A program made the translations under genes and the position numbers. Positions 23,601 through 24,021 of a stretch of DNA of 24,021 nt are shown here, in pieces. Positions within the stretch are counted from its first letter, which is position 1, and each line of letters begins with the position of its first letter. The DNA is taken from the IMG/VR virus record IMGVR_UViG_3300021389_000157, positions 1-24,021 of that record; one strand, given 5' to 3'. Below the pieces are notes generated by a model that saw only the letters and a program-made list of their open reading frames with translations, did not search any database and was not told the DNA's origin. The DNA is from a virus.

Positions 23601-24021
23601 ATGGCACTACCAATTGTAAATTCCTCAAGGTATGAGGTAACAATTCCAAGTATGAATGTGAAGGTTCAATATCGACCATTCTTAGTAAAAGAAGAAAAGA
23701 TATTAATGGTTGCATTAGAATCTAAAGATGAGGCCCTCATAGTTAGGTCATTAAAGGACGTTATTCGTTCTTGTGTATATGATGATATAGCAGTAAATGA
23801 TTTAACAACCTTTGATTTAGAATTCTTATTCTTAAAATTAAGAGCTAAATCAGTAGGAGAATCAGTAGAATTAAAATTTACTTGTGAGGCTAAAGATTGT
23901 GGACACACAATTCCAGTTAATCTTAATTTAGAAGAGATTGAACTGAAAGGTTTAGATTTAGATAGAATAGTAATGGTAACCGAAGAGGTGGGAGTTCAGT
24001 TTAACTATCCCTCATTAGATG
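23601..24021 (+). CDS. 26: Baseplate hub protein gp26, partial (C-terminus beyond window end)
   Basis: The frame starts at ATG 23601 and stays open to the window end (140 codons visible). It begins MALPIVNSSRYEVTIPSMNV and continues VQYRPFLVKEEKILMVALES (22-41), the signature of gp26-type T4 baseplate proteins. Next come VRSLKDVIRSCVYDDI (48-63), DLEFLFLKLRAKSVGESVEL (72-91) and a small C-x4-C-G-H motif (FTCEAKDCGH, 93-102), which may be part of a metal-binding knuckle. T4 gp26 is 208 aa, so about one third is missing. The protein belongs to the central hub. Ribosome site AGGAGA (23585-23590) lies 10 nt upstream. No late promoter element was found in the 25-bp gap before it. Confidence 0.88.
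   Translation, partial: MALPIVNSSRYEVTIPSMNVKVQYRPFLVKEEKILMVALESKDEALIVRSLKDVIRSCVYDDIAVNDLTTFDLEFLFLKLRAKSVGESVELKFTCEAKDCGHTIPVNLNLEEIELKGLDLDRIVMVTEEVGVQFNYPSLD

Overview
The window reads as the baseplate and tail-fibre region of a marine T4-like contractile-tailed phage (myovirus). It is AT-rich, by eye about two thirds A+T. Genes are packed with gaps of 0 to 54 bp or overlap by 1 to 8 bp, and no cellular genes are present. Protein-level matches to T4 gp4, gp6, gp8, gp25, gp26, gp48 and gp53 are recognisable. The long structural proteins with a DUF4815-type start and YWTLQADSGS-type fibre motifs are characteristic of T4-like phages of marine bacteria such as cyanobacteria or SAR11. The host itself cannot be fixed from this window.

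Layout. A 54-bp divergent region at 21816-21869 splits the window. To its left, on the minus strand, one tightly coupled cluster runs down to base 1: gp48 (tail tube cap), gp53 (wedge), a gp27-like hub protein, a small gp5-like OB-fold spike protein without a lysozyme domain, a 409-aa unknown protein, gp25, gp6, a 726-aa wedge-region protein, gp8, a 1799-aa DUF4815-type virion protein, a 66-aa coiled-coil protein, and a giant fibre protein that is open at the window edge (at least 1771 codons). To the right, on the plus strand, lie gp4 (head completion, nuclease fold), a probable gp2-like protein, a gp19/gp54-family tube protein, and the start of gp26 (baseplate hub).

Together these genes build the hub and spike (gp27-like, gp5-like, gp26), the six wedges (gp25, gp6, 726-aa protein, gp8, gp53), the platform on which the tail tube starts (gp48, gp19/gp54-like), the peripheral fibres, and the completed head (gp4, gp2-like). 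Exact copies of the T4 late promoter element TATAAATA sit in four of the short intergenic gaps and near two further gene starts. This suggests late, sigma-gp55-type transcription. The most striking case is the divergent region, where two late elements form a 10-bp inverted repeat and face each other.

I found no RNA genes, CRISPR, insertion sequences, integrase, attachment sites or convincing terminators. No stretch over 300 bp lacks a gene. I do not see a wholly new biological system. The best leads are the facing late promoters, a possible leaderless gp25, the repeat modules shared between neighbouring baseplate proteins, the missing gp5 lysozyme, and the unassigned 409-aa and 66-aa proteins.
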